Assembly (NCBI GenBank): GCA_022592435.1
Contig: JABYQS010000064.1
Span: forward strand, 1 to 64,000
Direction of reading: 5' to 3'
Origin: Cerioporus squamosus
Taxonomy: Eukaryota > Basidiomycota > Agaricomycetes > Polyporales > Polyporaceae
DNA length: 64,000 nucleotides
This document shows positions 11,901 through 22,759 of this stretch, piece after piece (position 1 is the stretch's first letter; each line of letters opens with the position of its first letter). The position numbers and the translations under genes were made by a program. The notes beneath the pieces are model-generated. The model was not told the origin of the DNA. It ran no database searches and was given only the letters and a program-made list of their open reading frames with translations.

Positions 11901-12892
11901 GTGCTGCTTGAAGGACAGCTCGGTGAGATACGTCCGGAAGGATGTTTCGGATGGATTAGTGAGATACGCTGTTCGAAGGAGGCTGTGTCAGCATTCAGAA
12001 CCGAGGACGCAACTGAGACTGTTAAGGCGACCGATGTCCAGGAGTGGCTGGTTGGGTTCGATGGCGAATAGGTCTCAGGGATTGCATGCAGGATTTAGGC
12101 AGTGGTAGCAGCACAACTGCAGGCGACGATGTCTCCAAAAGCTGCAAAGATGGCCTCTGATGTGCGGTCTCTGAATAACGGGATAGCCGACTTCCTGCAG
12201 CAGCGGAGGCCGTCCTGTAGCCTTTCAGAGCCACCGGAGCCACCGCAGACAGCCATGTCTGCACGTCCTGACTCAACCGGAGGAGGATCGCAGGACTCGC
12301 AGCTCGCGTGCGGGCTACCGATGCAAACAAGGGAGCATCCAACCGACGCATGTCTCAAACCACCTTGAGATAGCGGTCGCTCATGCAGCACACTCCACCG
12401 ACCACACTTCTACATCAAGACTGCAAGCTTCCCGCATCGCTTGAAGCCAAACTCCTTGACGTCGACTACCGAGATGTGCAGGGAAGGAGAAGGTGGTTAC
12501 GCACCCAAAACGAGAACGATTATAACGAAGACGACCGCGAGGAAGACGGAGCGGAGGTCGACCTGGGAAAGGACATGGCTGGGAGAAAGCGAAGGGTGAC
12601 CAGAAAGCAGGATAGCACCCAGACCGCCCAGAGCCATAACGAAGATGAGAAGAGAGGAGAGGCCCCCTCTGGGCTGGGCGACGGCCTAGTGGCGGTGCGG
12701 CGGTGGGTAGAGGGCGGGAAAAGCGTGTTATTTCTGACAGACAGTGTTGCAAGGGGACAGCCCGCGAGCGTCCCCAGTAGACAGAGGGCAGAGGACGGCG
12801 AGCAGGGTGGGCGAGATGAGCGTCCGGACGAGAAGAGACAGCAGACGGCCACCAGAAAATGCGCCTTCGACGCGCGCCTCCCGGGCGGTCAT
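8902..12892 (-). CDS. Membrane-anchored coiled-coil protein, function unknown
   Basis: A phase-consistent chain on the minus strand is 12685-12505, 12314-12032, 11982-11474 and 11420-8902. A first exon near 12892 is not resolved. The first resolved exon encodes two hydrophobic stretches (SSLLIFVMALGGLGAILLSG and VFLAVVFVIIVLVLG). The third encodes a Trp-rich segment (WWRGGIIQSWWHE). The last exon encodes ~839 aa: a Lys/Glu/Arg-rich coiled coil starting ~65 residues in and spanning roughly 190 residues, then a long Ser/Pro/Gly-rich disordered tail. I do not recognise the family. Between ~9740 and ~9550 the in-frame translation becomes Arg-rich, while the neighbouring frame reads smoothly (DLPRTSLPPSRTISDPPLPP), so two compensating indels are suspected. 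The 12032 donor (GTCGCC) is weak, and the whole 5' part is tentative. Confidence 0.6.
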
Positions 12893-14196
12893 CTGACTCC
12901 GGACTCTCCCCGTCTTCCGGCTTTCCCCTCCGAGCTCAGCTCTCTCCCGCCACAATCCCGTCGGCTGCTCCTCCAGCCATCGATCCATCCACCTATCACC
13001 TTGCCATCGCACACGCAGCCTCTGCGCAACTCGCTGCCCATCATGCACACACCGCCAGCCTGCGCGCATCGCACGCCCACGCTGCACATCGATCTTCTGT
13101 CCGCCGTTCAGCTGAGAGCACACCTCTCGCGCCTCGCGTCCCCGTGGTCAGACACAGTGTATGTCTGACTCCACTCCGCCATCGAACTAACCCCTTGCAG
13201 TCCTCTCGAGGCCGCTGAGAAGCCCACCCCGCGGCTCGCTTCGCCACCCATCTCCCATCGTCGTGCGACTCGCGGCGATCTGCGTCTGCTGCCGGATCCT
13301 CGGGCCTCGCACGCACAGAAGCCTCGATGATGCCATCGCTCAGCATCGCACACGATCCCACAACCATCCAGATGGCCTCGGTGCGTCAAGCATTCATGTC
13401 ATCAGGCATCTGTGCCGTCTTTGCTGCAATCAACCCCTAGATCCTGGCAACTCCTCGCAGTCTAGTACTGCGTCGAATCGGCCTCTTGTGCTCATGCGGA
13501 CGGTCCTACTCAGGCTTGATTGGACTCTGAGCTTCTCCCGGTCTTCTTCCCATCTCTCGAAGCTGCAGATAACGCCTTTACACCCCCTTCTCGAGTCTGA
13601 TGACTTGCTGCTGCCTCATCAGAACCTGTTCAAGTGCGGTCTATGCCTCTTTCATCCGATGATGGCCGGACGCTGGTGTACACAGTATATTGGCCTCGAG
13701 GCCTCAGCTCAGATCGTACATGGCATCGACTTGATCGACTGTACGATAGCACAGCTGGTCGCTAGTGATCCTGCGCGTGGTCAGGTGGTAGGACAACGCA
13801 TGTAGGGCATTGACAGCGTAAGTATCCCTCATAGTGCTTGTACATAACGGCTGTGGTGAGGGGCTTTGTACGTAGTACACGAATGGACATCTCCAGCTTG
13901 ACGTTACACAACGAACTCTCGACGGGCGCATGCAGCCACCCAGACTATAAAGTGTGCACCGCGTTTTACTACCCAGCTCTTCTTGCCGATCTGTACACTG
14001 GGTAAGTCACAGACACACGTATAACGGCTGAAAGGGGGTAAATGCTAATAGTGTGCAGATGGTACAGTGCATTAGGTCTATGATATATGCAAGGTAAGTG
14101 CGTACGTATGTGTACGTCAAGTGGATGAGTGTAAGTATGTATGCGACAGAGAGGTGAGCAGAGCGGTGCAGGCGAGCCGAGGTGACCCCAAACATG
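12893..14196. other. Intergenic region
   Basis: About 1.3 kb. It should include the 5' part of the coiled-coil gene (an unresolved first exon may reach ~13.1 kb) and the 3' flank of PAM16. I see no convincing gene or RNA in 13.2-14.19 kb. Confidence 0.4.
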
Positions 14197-14994
14197 CTAT
14201 GACGAAGGCGGGGGTGGTGTCGACCCAGGCTGTTGCTGCTGTTGAGATTCCGGAGACGGCGCCGCCGTCGCATCTTCCCCGAGCGCAGCCTTGAGCTCCG
14301 CGTCCAGCCGTTCTCGCGCGCGCACGACTTTCGACTGGAGGTAGTGCGAGTGGAACTGCGGCACCTGCCGCCCTGCCGCCGGCTTCGCGGGTGCGGGCGG
14401 GGGCGAGTTCGCCTTGAACAGGTGTTCGTAGTTCTGTGCGGTTCGCCCAAGGTCAGCATTCGTTCCAAGCACAGCGAACAATTCAAGACAAGAGTTGGGG
14501 AGTTGGGAGTTGGGAGTCGGGAATGGGGGAGGAGCTGAGACGACGCAGCAAGGACGAGGACCCGGAACGCACCTGGAGGATCCTCTCCACCGAATCTTCC
14601 TTCTTCACGTTCAAAATCAGCCGCGCCTCGTCCGCCGTCATCCGGTGCTCCCGCGTCAGCCTGTCCGTCAGCGACCCCGACGTCGCGTGCCCGACGCCCG
14701 CGACGTCACCCCCCGCACCTCCTTCCGGGCGGTACTTTGCATCTACAATTCCAGCACAGGATGAACACACATGTCAGCACTCGTACGTCCCAAACATCTC
14801 CCAATCAAACCCGAGGACAGGAGAGAGGTGAGCACGCACTCGCAATGGCCTGTTTCCCCGCAGCGTAGAAAGCCTTTCCGAAGATTTTCGCGCCAGCGAT
14901 CGCAATCTGCACAATGACCTTTGGCGAAGACTACCGCAGCCCCCCGAGTTCAGCACGTACACAGCCCGCCATGAGAAGCAGAGAGACGCACCAT
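14197..14994 (-). CDS. PAM16: Mitochondrial import motor subunit Pam16/Tim16
   Basis: Four exons (14994-14992, 14930-14840, 14742-14573, 14433-14197) give 166 aa. The first coding exon is just the ATG: it is followed directly by GTGCGT, and the next exon continues SSPKVIVQIAIAGAKIFGKA, the expected Pam16 N-terminus. The degenerate J-like domain follows (MTADEARLILNVKKED, then VERILQNYEHLF) and lacks the HPD motif, as in Pam16. The C-terminus has a Gln run. Pam16 pairs with Pam18 at the TIM23 channel to control mitochondrial Hsp70 on the matrix side. It shares a 251-bp head-to-head promoter with RPA43. Identification is very secure. Confidence 0.94.
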
Positions 14995-15245
14995 GCCTGC
15001 ACAACCCAGCCCGCGACGATGGTGACAGTGCCAGAGAACTGTGAGAGACCTGCCGTGCTCCTCCGGCACGGGAAGTGTCTGCGCAGGCGCCCGTGCTCGG
15101 CGCACACACGAAGGCGGGCGCCTGCCAAAATTTCTGTTCCCGACGTCCGTCTACGCTCCCTGGCGATCCATCCATAACTCCTCGCGAGGCTCATAACTTC
15201 TTGGAATCTGCTCAGACTGTACAGGCTTTCTTGCGCACACTTACT
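14995..15245. promoter_or_regulatory. Bidirectional promoter, PAM16 / RPA43
   Basis: Only 251 bases separate the two divergent ATGs, so one compact region drives a mitochondrial import subunit and a Pol I subunit. No clear TATA box was found on either strand. Confidence 0.55.
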
Positions 15246-16634
15246 ATGTCGCAACCCGTGACAATGTCCCAACCGGCTGACACACACAAGACGAAGAAGC
15301 GCAAGCATGCCGCTGCTGCTGTGGAGGACGCCGCTGCGGGCGAGCCCTCGACGAAGCGGTCGAAGAAGGACAAGGACGAGAAGCCGCATAAGCACAAAGA
15401 CAAGCACACGCATCACCACAAGGACAAGGCGGCCGCAGTCGCAGGGGCGTCGAAGGCGGACAAGAAGGGCAAGGGTCGCGCGACCGACGCCGCGTTCCGC
15501 GTGGTGCGCGCGTCGCTCAGCGTGTCCGTCGCGCCCGTGTTCGCGAACGACCTCCGTGGAGGCGTGGAGGAGATGCTCGACTCGATGCTCATGAGGTATG
15601 TCCCTCCTGTGCGTGAGTGTACGTGCAGGAGAAGTTGACTGTGAAGCCTCTTTTTCTCCTCTCGGTGTTGCGACTCTCGTCCCTCGTCCTCGTGTGCCAT
15701 ATGCGGCGTACAGGTACATCCCGGCTTTGCGCGGAGTCGTGCTGGCGCATGACCGGCTCGAGTTCCTCGACAAGGTCGCCACCATCAAGGCGGACTGCCC
15801 GTTCGCGAACTGCCGCGTCGCGTTCGACGCGACGGTGTGGAGCCCGCAGGTGGGCATGAAGCTCTGTGAGTCACCCGTGCCGCCCTCGTATTCTCAGACG
15901 AACCCGCTTATCGCTTGTCGTTCCCTTTCTAGCTGGGAAGATCAACCTCTCCTCCCCGGACCACATATCGCTGCTCGTGCACCGCACGTTCAATGTGTCG
16001 ATACCGCGACATCACATCACCACGGACTCGTACGAGTTCGAGTACGGCCCGGCGGAGAACGACCCCGAGTTTGGGGCGGGGCAGGAGGGCGCAGCAGTCG
16101 AGGGTGGCGCGGGCGAAGAGGGCGCGGAGGGGCACGTCGACGGCGGCGGGCGCTGGGTGCACAAGAGCACCGGCACGAAACTCGGGGACGCAGACGGCTA
16201 TCTCGAATTCACGGTCGTCGGGTACGTCTCGTATATCTCTGCCTTCGCGCTCACACTCATGCTGACTCGACCGGCCGTGCAGGCTGACGATCGCAAACCA
16301 AATGCTGTCCTTGGTGGGCTCGATACAGCCGGACCCGTTCTCCCCTGAACACGTCCCGAAAGCAGCCGTCACCACCGCGCCGTCCCAGCCAGCATCCGCA
16401 CACCTAAGCGAGCGCGAGGTGGACGCGATGATGGAGGAGGAGGACAAGGAGGACTCCGACGACGACCTGGATCCGTTCCAGAAGCTGGGCAAGATGGCGG
16501 ATGAGGAGGAGCGCCGTGCGAGGGAGGCGCAGGAGGAGGGGCAGAAGGAGAAGAAGCGGAAACGGAAGGCGGAGAAGGGGCAGGATGGTGCTACACCTGT
16601 GGGCGACAAGAAGAGCAAGAAGAAAAAGAGCTAG
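15246..16634 (+). CDS. RPA43: RNA polymerase I subunit Rpa43
   Basis: Four exons (15246-15595, 15714-15865, 15933-16221, 16283-16634) give 380 aa with all phases consistent. After a Lys/His-rich leader (residues ~15-75) comes the Rpb7-like N-terminal domain (FRVVRASLSVSVAPVFAND, then YIPALRGVVLAHD). Next is the OB-like part with GKINLSSPDHISLLVHRTFN and IPRHHI, typical of Rpa43. An acidic insert and a Lys-rich tail (KKSKKKKS) end the protein. In yeast, Rpa43 forms the stalk with Rpa14 and contacts the initiation factor Rrn3. The charged tails suit a nucleolar protein. Divergent from PAM16. Confidence 0.92.
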
Positions 16635-16763
16635 TAGCTATGGTGGTGGGATGGATATTCGTCTCGTGCTTGGTTCCGTACTTGTTGCGCATTTGTGGTT
16701 TTAAAGGCTCTTGCCAGTGGTATCCATGCGGGTTGTATTGCGCTCTAGGTACGATCATGCATA

Positions 16764-16857
16764 GCCCGCCTAGCTCAATCGGATAGAGCGTCAGACTCTT
16801 ACCGTCTCGACAGGCAGGGTTATCTGAAGGCTGCGAGTTCGACCCTCGCGGTGGGCT
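16764..16857 (+). tRNA. tRNA-Lys (CUU), intron-containing, copy 1
   Basis: The acceptor stem GCCCGCC (16764-16770) pairs with GGTGGGC (16850-16856). The D arm TAGCTCAATCGGATAGAG and the T arm GCGAGTTCGACCCTCGC are standard. The anticodon stem TCAGA/TCTGA encloses CTCTTA...A with anticodon CTT. A 20-nt intron (ccgtctcgacaggcagggtt) follows position 37. A Pol III T6 terminator lies at 16868-16873. It is identical over all 94 bases to the gene at 22505. Confidence 0.96.
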
Positions 16858-17159
16858 AATAGCTTTGTTTTTTGTTATCCAGGACTTAGACTTCTGGCTC
16901 AGATCGTTTCGATTTGTGTTCTTCGGAACAGTGACACAAGCGGGGGATGTCCCACACGACGATGATCGGACGATGATCGCTATAGTATTCAGACCTGTAG
17001 TAACTGTGCGTTTGGCAAGATCGATGGCCAATCGAACTAGTTAACTTGTAGTTAAGTTCGCCGTTAACAGCCATTACTGACATGGTCTGACGTCACTATT
17101 GGCGACCACGGCCGCCCTAGGTGAGCGTCTTCTCAACAACTTCCCTTAACGTCCTTGTG

Positions 17160-17425
17160 CTCGCGGCGCCCGAGCTGAAGTTCGCGGACGCGACGACTTG
17201 ATGACCGCGGAGGGAATCGACAATCGGCTTGGGCTGCACTACTACGCACGCTGGAATTCGTGTACGACCTCCTTCCACTCGTGCGCAAAGCGAAGGATGC
17301 CGGAGAGGACGCGAAGGTCATCTCGGTGCTGGCGGCAGGTCATGGCGGGGCGGTGAACCTAAATGACCTTGGTATGAAGAAGAGCCACACTCTTATCTCG
17401 CCATCGTAGACGAATCTCATGTTCG
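17160..17425 (+). pseudogene. SDR relic 2a (C-terminal half)
   Basis: On the plus strand this matches the second half of SDR exon 1, including pieces equivalent to RGRDETAEGIDKRL, HYYARWKFV, LLPLLRQAKDAGE and ALMFE-type text before the intron. Frameshifts and stops interrupt the reading frame. A differently oriented SDR fragment follows immediately, so the locus is a rearranged relic. Confidence 0.65.
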
Positions 17426-17484
17426 AGGTGAGTCGTGCGTGCCATGACCGCTGTGACGGTGTTCGCGTTCTCAGACGTATCCCC

Positions 17485-17590
17485 AGCACTCCAGCACTGG
17501 TGGTCGCTTGGATGACGCGCATGAGAAACACATCGCAAAGTACAAACTCGTGTTTCGCTTCGGGCTTGGTAGGTTTGGAGGAAGTAAGTA
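17485..17590 (-). pseudogene. SDR relic 2b (inverted middle fragment)
   Basis: Read on the minus strand, this gives SKPTKPEAKHEFVLCDVFLM, nearly identical to the middle of the intact SDR. It points the opposite way to relic 2a only ~60 bases away, which shows a local inversion or two independent insertions. Confidence 0.65.
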
Positions 17591-17894
17591 AGTTGGCTGC
17601 CACTCACAGCTCGGCCTCCTGCGCACCCAATTGCGCGGCGAGCACAACGGTCCCTGTGACCCAGAAGTCTCGTACTCATCCGTTCTTTGAAGCCGCACCC
17701 CACCACCGTTTACTCGGAACGATGGCGGGGTGCGACTTCTAACTCGCACGTCTGGGTACGACACCACCTGTGACCTTGCACGCACGGTAAACCTTGAAGC
17801 TTGCACGAAAGGTGATACTTATAGCGGCTTGGTTGCTCCCTTCGTGGCCTGGCTTCTCGCTCTCCCTCCCCTCCGCTGAACCCCAGCATTGGTA

Positions 17895-19673
17895 ATGAAC
17901 ACTGCGCACGCGGTAGCCATGTCGACGAGGAAATTCTCGAGCGTCGGGATGGAGGTCCTCAGCTCGGTGGTTCACTTAGTCGGTAGGTCTCCATCACCCT
18001 TGTTCAGGGGTAAAAATGCAGGCCTGTCAATAACGTCGTATATGCTCGCCCTGAAGCTCAAGCCGTCGGATTTCACGATCTTAAGTCTACACCGCGTAAT
18101 ATGGGCGCGTTTCCTCGTAATCCTCCTCCTCCTCGATTCGTGAGTTACTCCGCTCGCTACCCCTATCGACATGAGCTCATAAGTTGTGGTAGCTGGTCGT
18201 TCTTGTTCACAAGTAAGTCTTGCCTATGGATGGCCCTTGTGTCTTTGGTTAAATCATTTCTTAGCGGGCGTTCTCGTTCACGGAGCGGGCATGGAGCTCA
18301 GCGAGACCGTCTGTCTCCTGGGTATCGTCAACTGCATCGTCTTCTACGGTTCATCCAAGGTTATCATTTACCTATTTCTAGGTAAGGCTTTGCTCGGAAC
18401 TACACGCGGTACTACATCTCTGATGTTTCTCTCAGCTGAGAAGGTCCTCGTTGTCTGGAACCCTCGTGGACGGAGATTCCGCTCCAAGGTCTATGTGGGC
18501 TGCCTGGGAGTCTTGCTCATCTATCTTGGGGTTGTCATATATCTGGTCCTGGGTGAGTGTGCTATCACACGTATCTGTTGCTTCTGCTCACAGCGGTTGC
18601 ATGTGCGATTATAGGACGCGTTGCACATTTCCGCGACGATGGTGCCTGTGTGATCGGGCTTACCCGTCTTGCCTCGCTCGCGCTGCTCATCTATGATCTG
18701 TACGTACCACGCATGCTACGCGAACGATCAGGCAGACTACATACCTCAATCCACTGACACGGTGGCGCTGCAGTTGTATCAATGTTATCCTCACGTCGCT
18801 CTTTGTGTGGCCTCTCCTCAAACGTGACTTTGGCACGACAGAGCTGAGGGCCGTCGCCATACGTACACTCTGGTAGGTGGTCTCCCTGACACTTCCATGT
18901 GTATGAGCGCTCATGTCGCGTACAGGGCCGCCGGTGTTGCGCTGACCACGTCGTGCATCAACATCCTTCTGCTCACTATCATGCATGGCCAAGAGCTCGC
19001 ATGGGTCTGCCTCGCCAGCTGCGGCGCCGACGTTGTGATCAATGCCATGGTGCTCTGCTGGGTGACCTCTGGCAATTGGTACGAGAAAGGCACGTATCCG
19101 CATGAGCCCGGCCGTCACGGGGACCACGACGCCTTCTCCAGCAACGTCGTGTTTTATCCCCGCACCACCTCCGGCGACTCCTTGCACGGCGAGGCATTTC
19201 TCTCCACCATGCGCAGCCGCCTCTCCAACGCCTTACGCCGCAGATCGCGCGGCAGCTCGATATCGAAGTCGATGGACGCTCACACGACCGCCGAAGTCCA
19301 GCTCGCGCGGGTCAGCACAACCGACGTAGGCTCCGACATCGAGGTTCCCACTGGAGACGACTTTGTCCCCCCGTTGTCTCGCAACCCTCCCGTCTCCCAG
19401 ACGAACAGTTGTGGGGTGACGCCGCTCTATGCGCCGCTCCGCGCACATTCGTCGCCGAAGCAGAGTAACAGCGTGCTGAGCCGGGGGCTTGCGGAGCCGA
19501 GCAGCGATCTGCCGGTGCGTCCGTCTACGAGTAGTACGTTCTCGTCAACGGCGCGGTCCTCGCAGGGCACACCGGGGATGCAGATAGTCGTCATGAAGGA
19601 GACGGACGTCCTCACGGATCGACACCAGTGTCCCGAGACGATCCGGAGAGAAGCCGTCTCCTCCGGAGTCTAA
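17895..19673 (+). CDS. Seven-helix membrane protein, copy 2
   Basis: Eight exons (17895-17982, 18022-18139, 18193-18212, 18265-18381, 18436-18552, 18615-18699, 18774-18872, 18926-19673) give 463 aa without any break. Exon lengths 88, 118, 20, 117, 117, 85 and 99 are exactly those of copy 1 on the other strand. Hydrophobic segments are again about seven, for example CLGVLLIYLGVVIYLVLG and DVVINAMVLCWVT. The Ser-rich tail is more diverged, with conserved patches such as GLAEPSS. Splice sites are canonical; the first intron is 39 nt. No receptor family can be named from sequence alone. Both copies appear functional, which suggests selection after an inverted duplication. Confidence 0.86.
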
Positions 19674-20198
19674 TGATTCGGAGAAGTTCCTAAAATCAAT
19701 GGACAAGGTCTGACAACAGAGCTGATTGTCTATAGCTCGAGTCTGGAGGTCGAAGGTACCGAATACCGCAGTGATAGTCGAATCCTGACAGCAGTGCCTG
19801 GGCATGTATAGTATCGCACGAGTTGGCCGATCTTGAGACGCTTTCGTTGAGTAATTGTGATTTGCGCTCGCGTCAGAAAGAAGATTGAGAGATGGAACAT
19901 GGTTGTATGTACGTATGATGTTACATGCAGCACGGTCGCACCATGATTGAGCCACGGTGGGCCTATGTCGCTTGAGCGCCTCACGACTCTACCTCTAACC
20001 ACAAACACTCGCTCGGTGAATCCCCTCGCCGGTGTAGTATTCATTGCGGGTTTTTATCTCACTCTCTCCCTCGGATGCCTCAAGGCATTTTTCTCGGCCC
20101 TTGCTCTCTGGAATGACTCCTACTTGCTGCCAGTGATAGACCCATTGGTCCAATCGATCCGGGACACGATCAATTCACTTAGGTGCCTGGGTGTGACT
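19674..20198. other. Spacer of the inverted duplication
   Basis: No gene seen. 20085-20190 matches the reverse complement of the spacer beside copy 1 (for example ttgctgc-agtgatagaccca). The match is interrupted at 20198 and resumes after 21345. Confidence 0.55.
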
Positions 20199-21337
20199 CC
20201 CAGTAAGAACCGTCCCTATTCTGTTCGATTTCAAGCTAGGAGGATATAGGGTAAGCTAGGTTTATCTGGGCTGCTCGTCGGAAGACCGCATAGACTGACA
20301 GCTCCTTCCATTCTAGGCTTCATGTTGCCTACTTTTGGAGCACGAACTCAACACCAACTTGTCCACTTTCCGCAACTGCACGTCGCAATGCGCACAAGTT
20401 TCGCCCCTTGAGTGCGCAATCGCACAACTGACGCGTTAAGAAGTTGCGATGACCCTCTGAACCTCTCTGAATCGACGTCAGTCCCTCTGTTATGTAAGCG
20501 CCATGACCTGGTCAAGTTCGACCGTTCGGGTCGCCTGCAGTGTTCCTCTCTCTCTCACCACCATCATCTCTGCCTGTCTCTCGTCGACTTGCCTCCTCCT
20601 CATGTTCTCCGGTCATGCTCCCGAGGTCTTGCCAACAGACAGCCATGTAAATTGAAGCCAGTAAGTAGTCCGGATGCCCTTGTGATGTTGCTGACGTCAC
20701 CGCGCGCATATAGGGACTCCGTATGAGTGGCATCCCTATGGGAGAACACTTGGTGAGTCGCCCAGAGTCTCTGGATGTCCGGCGCCGCTGACGTGGAGGA
20801 ATTTGGCCAGGACGGGCAGGCAGTGGGAATGCAGGTGAGGTTTCTCGTAGCTCTGACGGATACTCAGCTTATCGTCGCACCCACAGCCTTCGAAGACACG
20901 CGACTTGCTCCCGGGGACCGACATCGCGAGCGCAGCACGCGGACGCGGCAACGGACATTGCAAGCGCGGCACTGGGGCACAGCGGCAGATGACACTTGGG
21001 CGCGGCGATGGATGTCGCGAGCACGGTGAGTGCAAGTTTTTGGTGCAGAGGGGCGGGCTGGGTATCTGGAGGGCGGGTTAAGTACGGGCATAGCTATTAT
21101 ACGTGTATATGACGATATGTGTCAATCTATAATTCCAGTTCTTCATACACACCAGTAGCGTTGAGTTGAGCGTAATAGATCTGCTCTTGTGGAGCCGGTT
21201 GGAATCATCTAGGGAAGTCTATAAAACCCGGACAATTTTGTATTGTCGTCTATGCGGATCTATTATGGACTATTGAAGTGCTCAGCATAGCTTATAATAC
21301 ACGGTAATCGTTCGTAATAGGTCCGATTCTCACTGGG
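20199..21337. mobile_element. ~1.1-kb non-autonomous DNA element with TIRs
   Basis: The left end (20199 on, CCCAGTAAGAACCG...) and the reverse complement of the right end (ending 21337, CCCAGTGAGAATCG...) agree at roughly three quarters of 32 positions, forming terminal inverted repeats. A direct repeat ctgggtgtgact flanks the insertion (20187-20198 and 21333-21344; the second overlaps the right TIR by a few bases). The implied target duplication is about 7-8 bp. The paralogous spacer near 780-1000 lacks this DNA. The inside holds no transposase-like frame. TIR start and duplication length suit a hAT- or Mutator-like MITE, but the superfamily is inference. Confidence 0.6.
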
Positions 21338-21478
21338 TGTGACTAGTGAGTATCGCATTTAACTCTGCTCTTGCGCAAGCAACCACAGCTACAGGTTTCA
21401 TACGCCAGGACTTCCGAGTCGAGTATACATACGGCTTCACGAGACTTCGTGCTGCTACTAACTATACCACATCCGCGC

Positions 21479-22187
21479 ATGCCAGCACTCGCCGCCGCAC
21501 GCGCTGCGAACGCAGCCTTCTCCCTCGCCAATTTTTTCCATCGCCGTCTTCGTCGGCGGAACGTCGGGCATCGGACGCGCAACCGCTGAAGCCTTCGCGC
21601 GCTACACTGAGGGCAACGCCCACATCGTCATCGTCCGGCGCAACAAGAGCGCTGCGGACGAAGTCATCGCTTCCTTCCCGAAGCCGACCAGTCCTGAAGC
21701 AAAGCGCGAGTTCGTCTCGTGCGATGTCCTCCTCATGCACAACGTCCAGACGACCATGGCCTCCCTCCACGAACGGCTCCCCAAGATCAACTTCCTCGTG
21801 TTATCGCCTGGGCTCTTCTACTTTCGCGGACGCGACGAGACCGTGGAGGGCATCGACAAGCGGCTCGGGCTGAACTACTACGCCCGCTGGAAGTTCGTGT
21901 ACGACTTCCTCCCGCTCTTGCGCAAGGCGAAGAACGCCGGGGAGGACGCAAAGGTCATGTCCATCCTGGGTGCAGGCCGTGGCGGGGCGGTCGACCTCGA
22001 CAATATTGGCCTGAGAAGAAGAGCTACAGCGCTCTGAAAGCTGTCCGGGGCTTCTCGAGGCGCAATCAGAAAGGAGACAATATCGGTGACCTCAAGCACT
22101 ACGGCTCTGACGAAGAGAGGGAGCGCCCGGGAGCATTCGCAAGAGGAGATCGACCGCGCGTTGGCGGTGCAGATGGAGTCGACATAG
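21479..22187 (+). pseudogene. SDR relic 3 (frameshifted, exon-deleted)
   Basis: It starts with the family's MPALAAARAANAAFS. A frameshift in the T run near 21535 breaks the frame. The next frame then carries FVGGTSGIGRATAEAFARY through VMSILGAGRGGAVDLDNIG. A second shift near 22010 follows. The text next jumps to the C-terminal GFSRRNQKGDNIGDLKHYG, so the middle of exon 2 is deleted. The stop at 22185 corresponds to the intact gene's stop. Its upstream flank (21345-21478) matches the promoter side of relic 1. Not functional as it stands. Confidence 0.82.
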
Positions 22188-22504
22188 GCTTGACTTGCGC
22201 TTCACAGTTGATACTCAATCTTTCTGACCCTCTATACGCAGCATGCATCCTCTCATCTACCGGCAGAAGGCTCGCGATTTATGGATATGATATGGCACCC
22301 TCTGGCTCGGCTCGTGCAGCCACCCGTGACATGAGGATCCAGAGAGAGGTCCGTGATGTTGTGCTGCAGGACTATTTTTCGTTCTCTCATACGCCGTTGG
22401 CTTGATGTAGTTATGACCGTTCCTTGAACTCGGCATAACAGCCCCGCCATAGGACACTCAAGCCATATTTGGCTCTCAGCATGTCGTGAACAAGTGCTCA
22501 CATA
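22188..22504. other. Intergenic spacer
   Basis: About 320 bases between SDR relic 3 and tRNA-Lys copy 2. Nothing recognisable. Confidence 0.4.
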
Positions 22505-22598
22505 GCCCGCCTAGCTCAATCGGATAGAGCGTCAGACTCTTACCGTCTCGACAGGCAGGGTTATCTGAAGGCTGCGAGTTCGACCCTCGCGGTGGGCT
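22505..22598 (+). tRNA. tRNA-Lys (CUU), intron-containing, copy 2
   Basis: All 94 bases, including the 20-nt intron after position 37, equal the gene at 16764-16857. A T6 terminator lies at 22618-22623. The two genes bracket the duplicated seven-helix/SDR block 5.7 kb apart, and each has an SDR relic on its inner side. Confidence 0.96.
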
Positions 22599-22759
22599 AG
22601 AATCCATTTCAAGCAAATTTTTTGTTCAGGCTCATTGCAATTGCGGCGCATACAGTACGCTTCATCCCCTAGCAGAACGTCCCTAAGTGCGGATACTCTG
22701 AAGTATAACGAGAAATGCCACACGATGCGAAGCAGTGGTATTGTGAAACAAGAGGACAA

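Noticed and set aside
12383..13168. 261-codon plus frame
   Set aside because: It is antisense to the hydrophobic exon of the minus-strand gene, and low-complexity charged text without a domain is typical of shadows.
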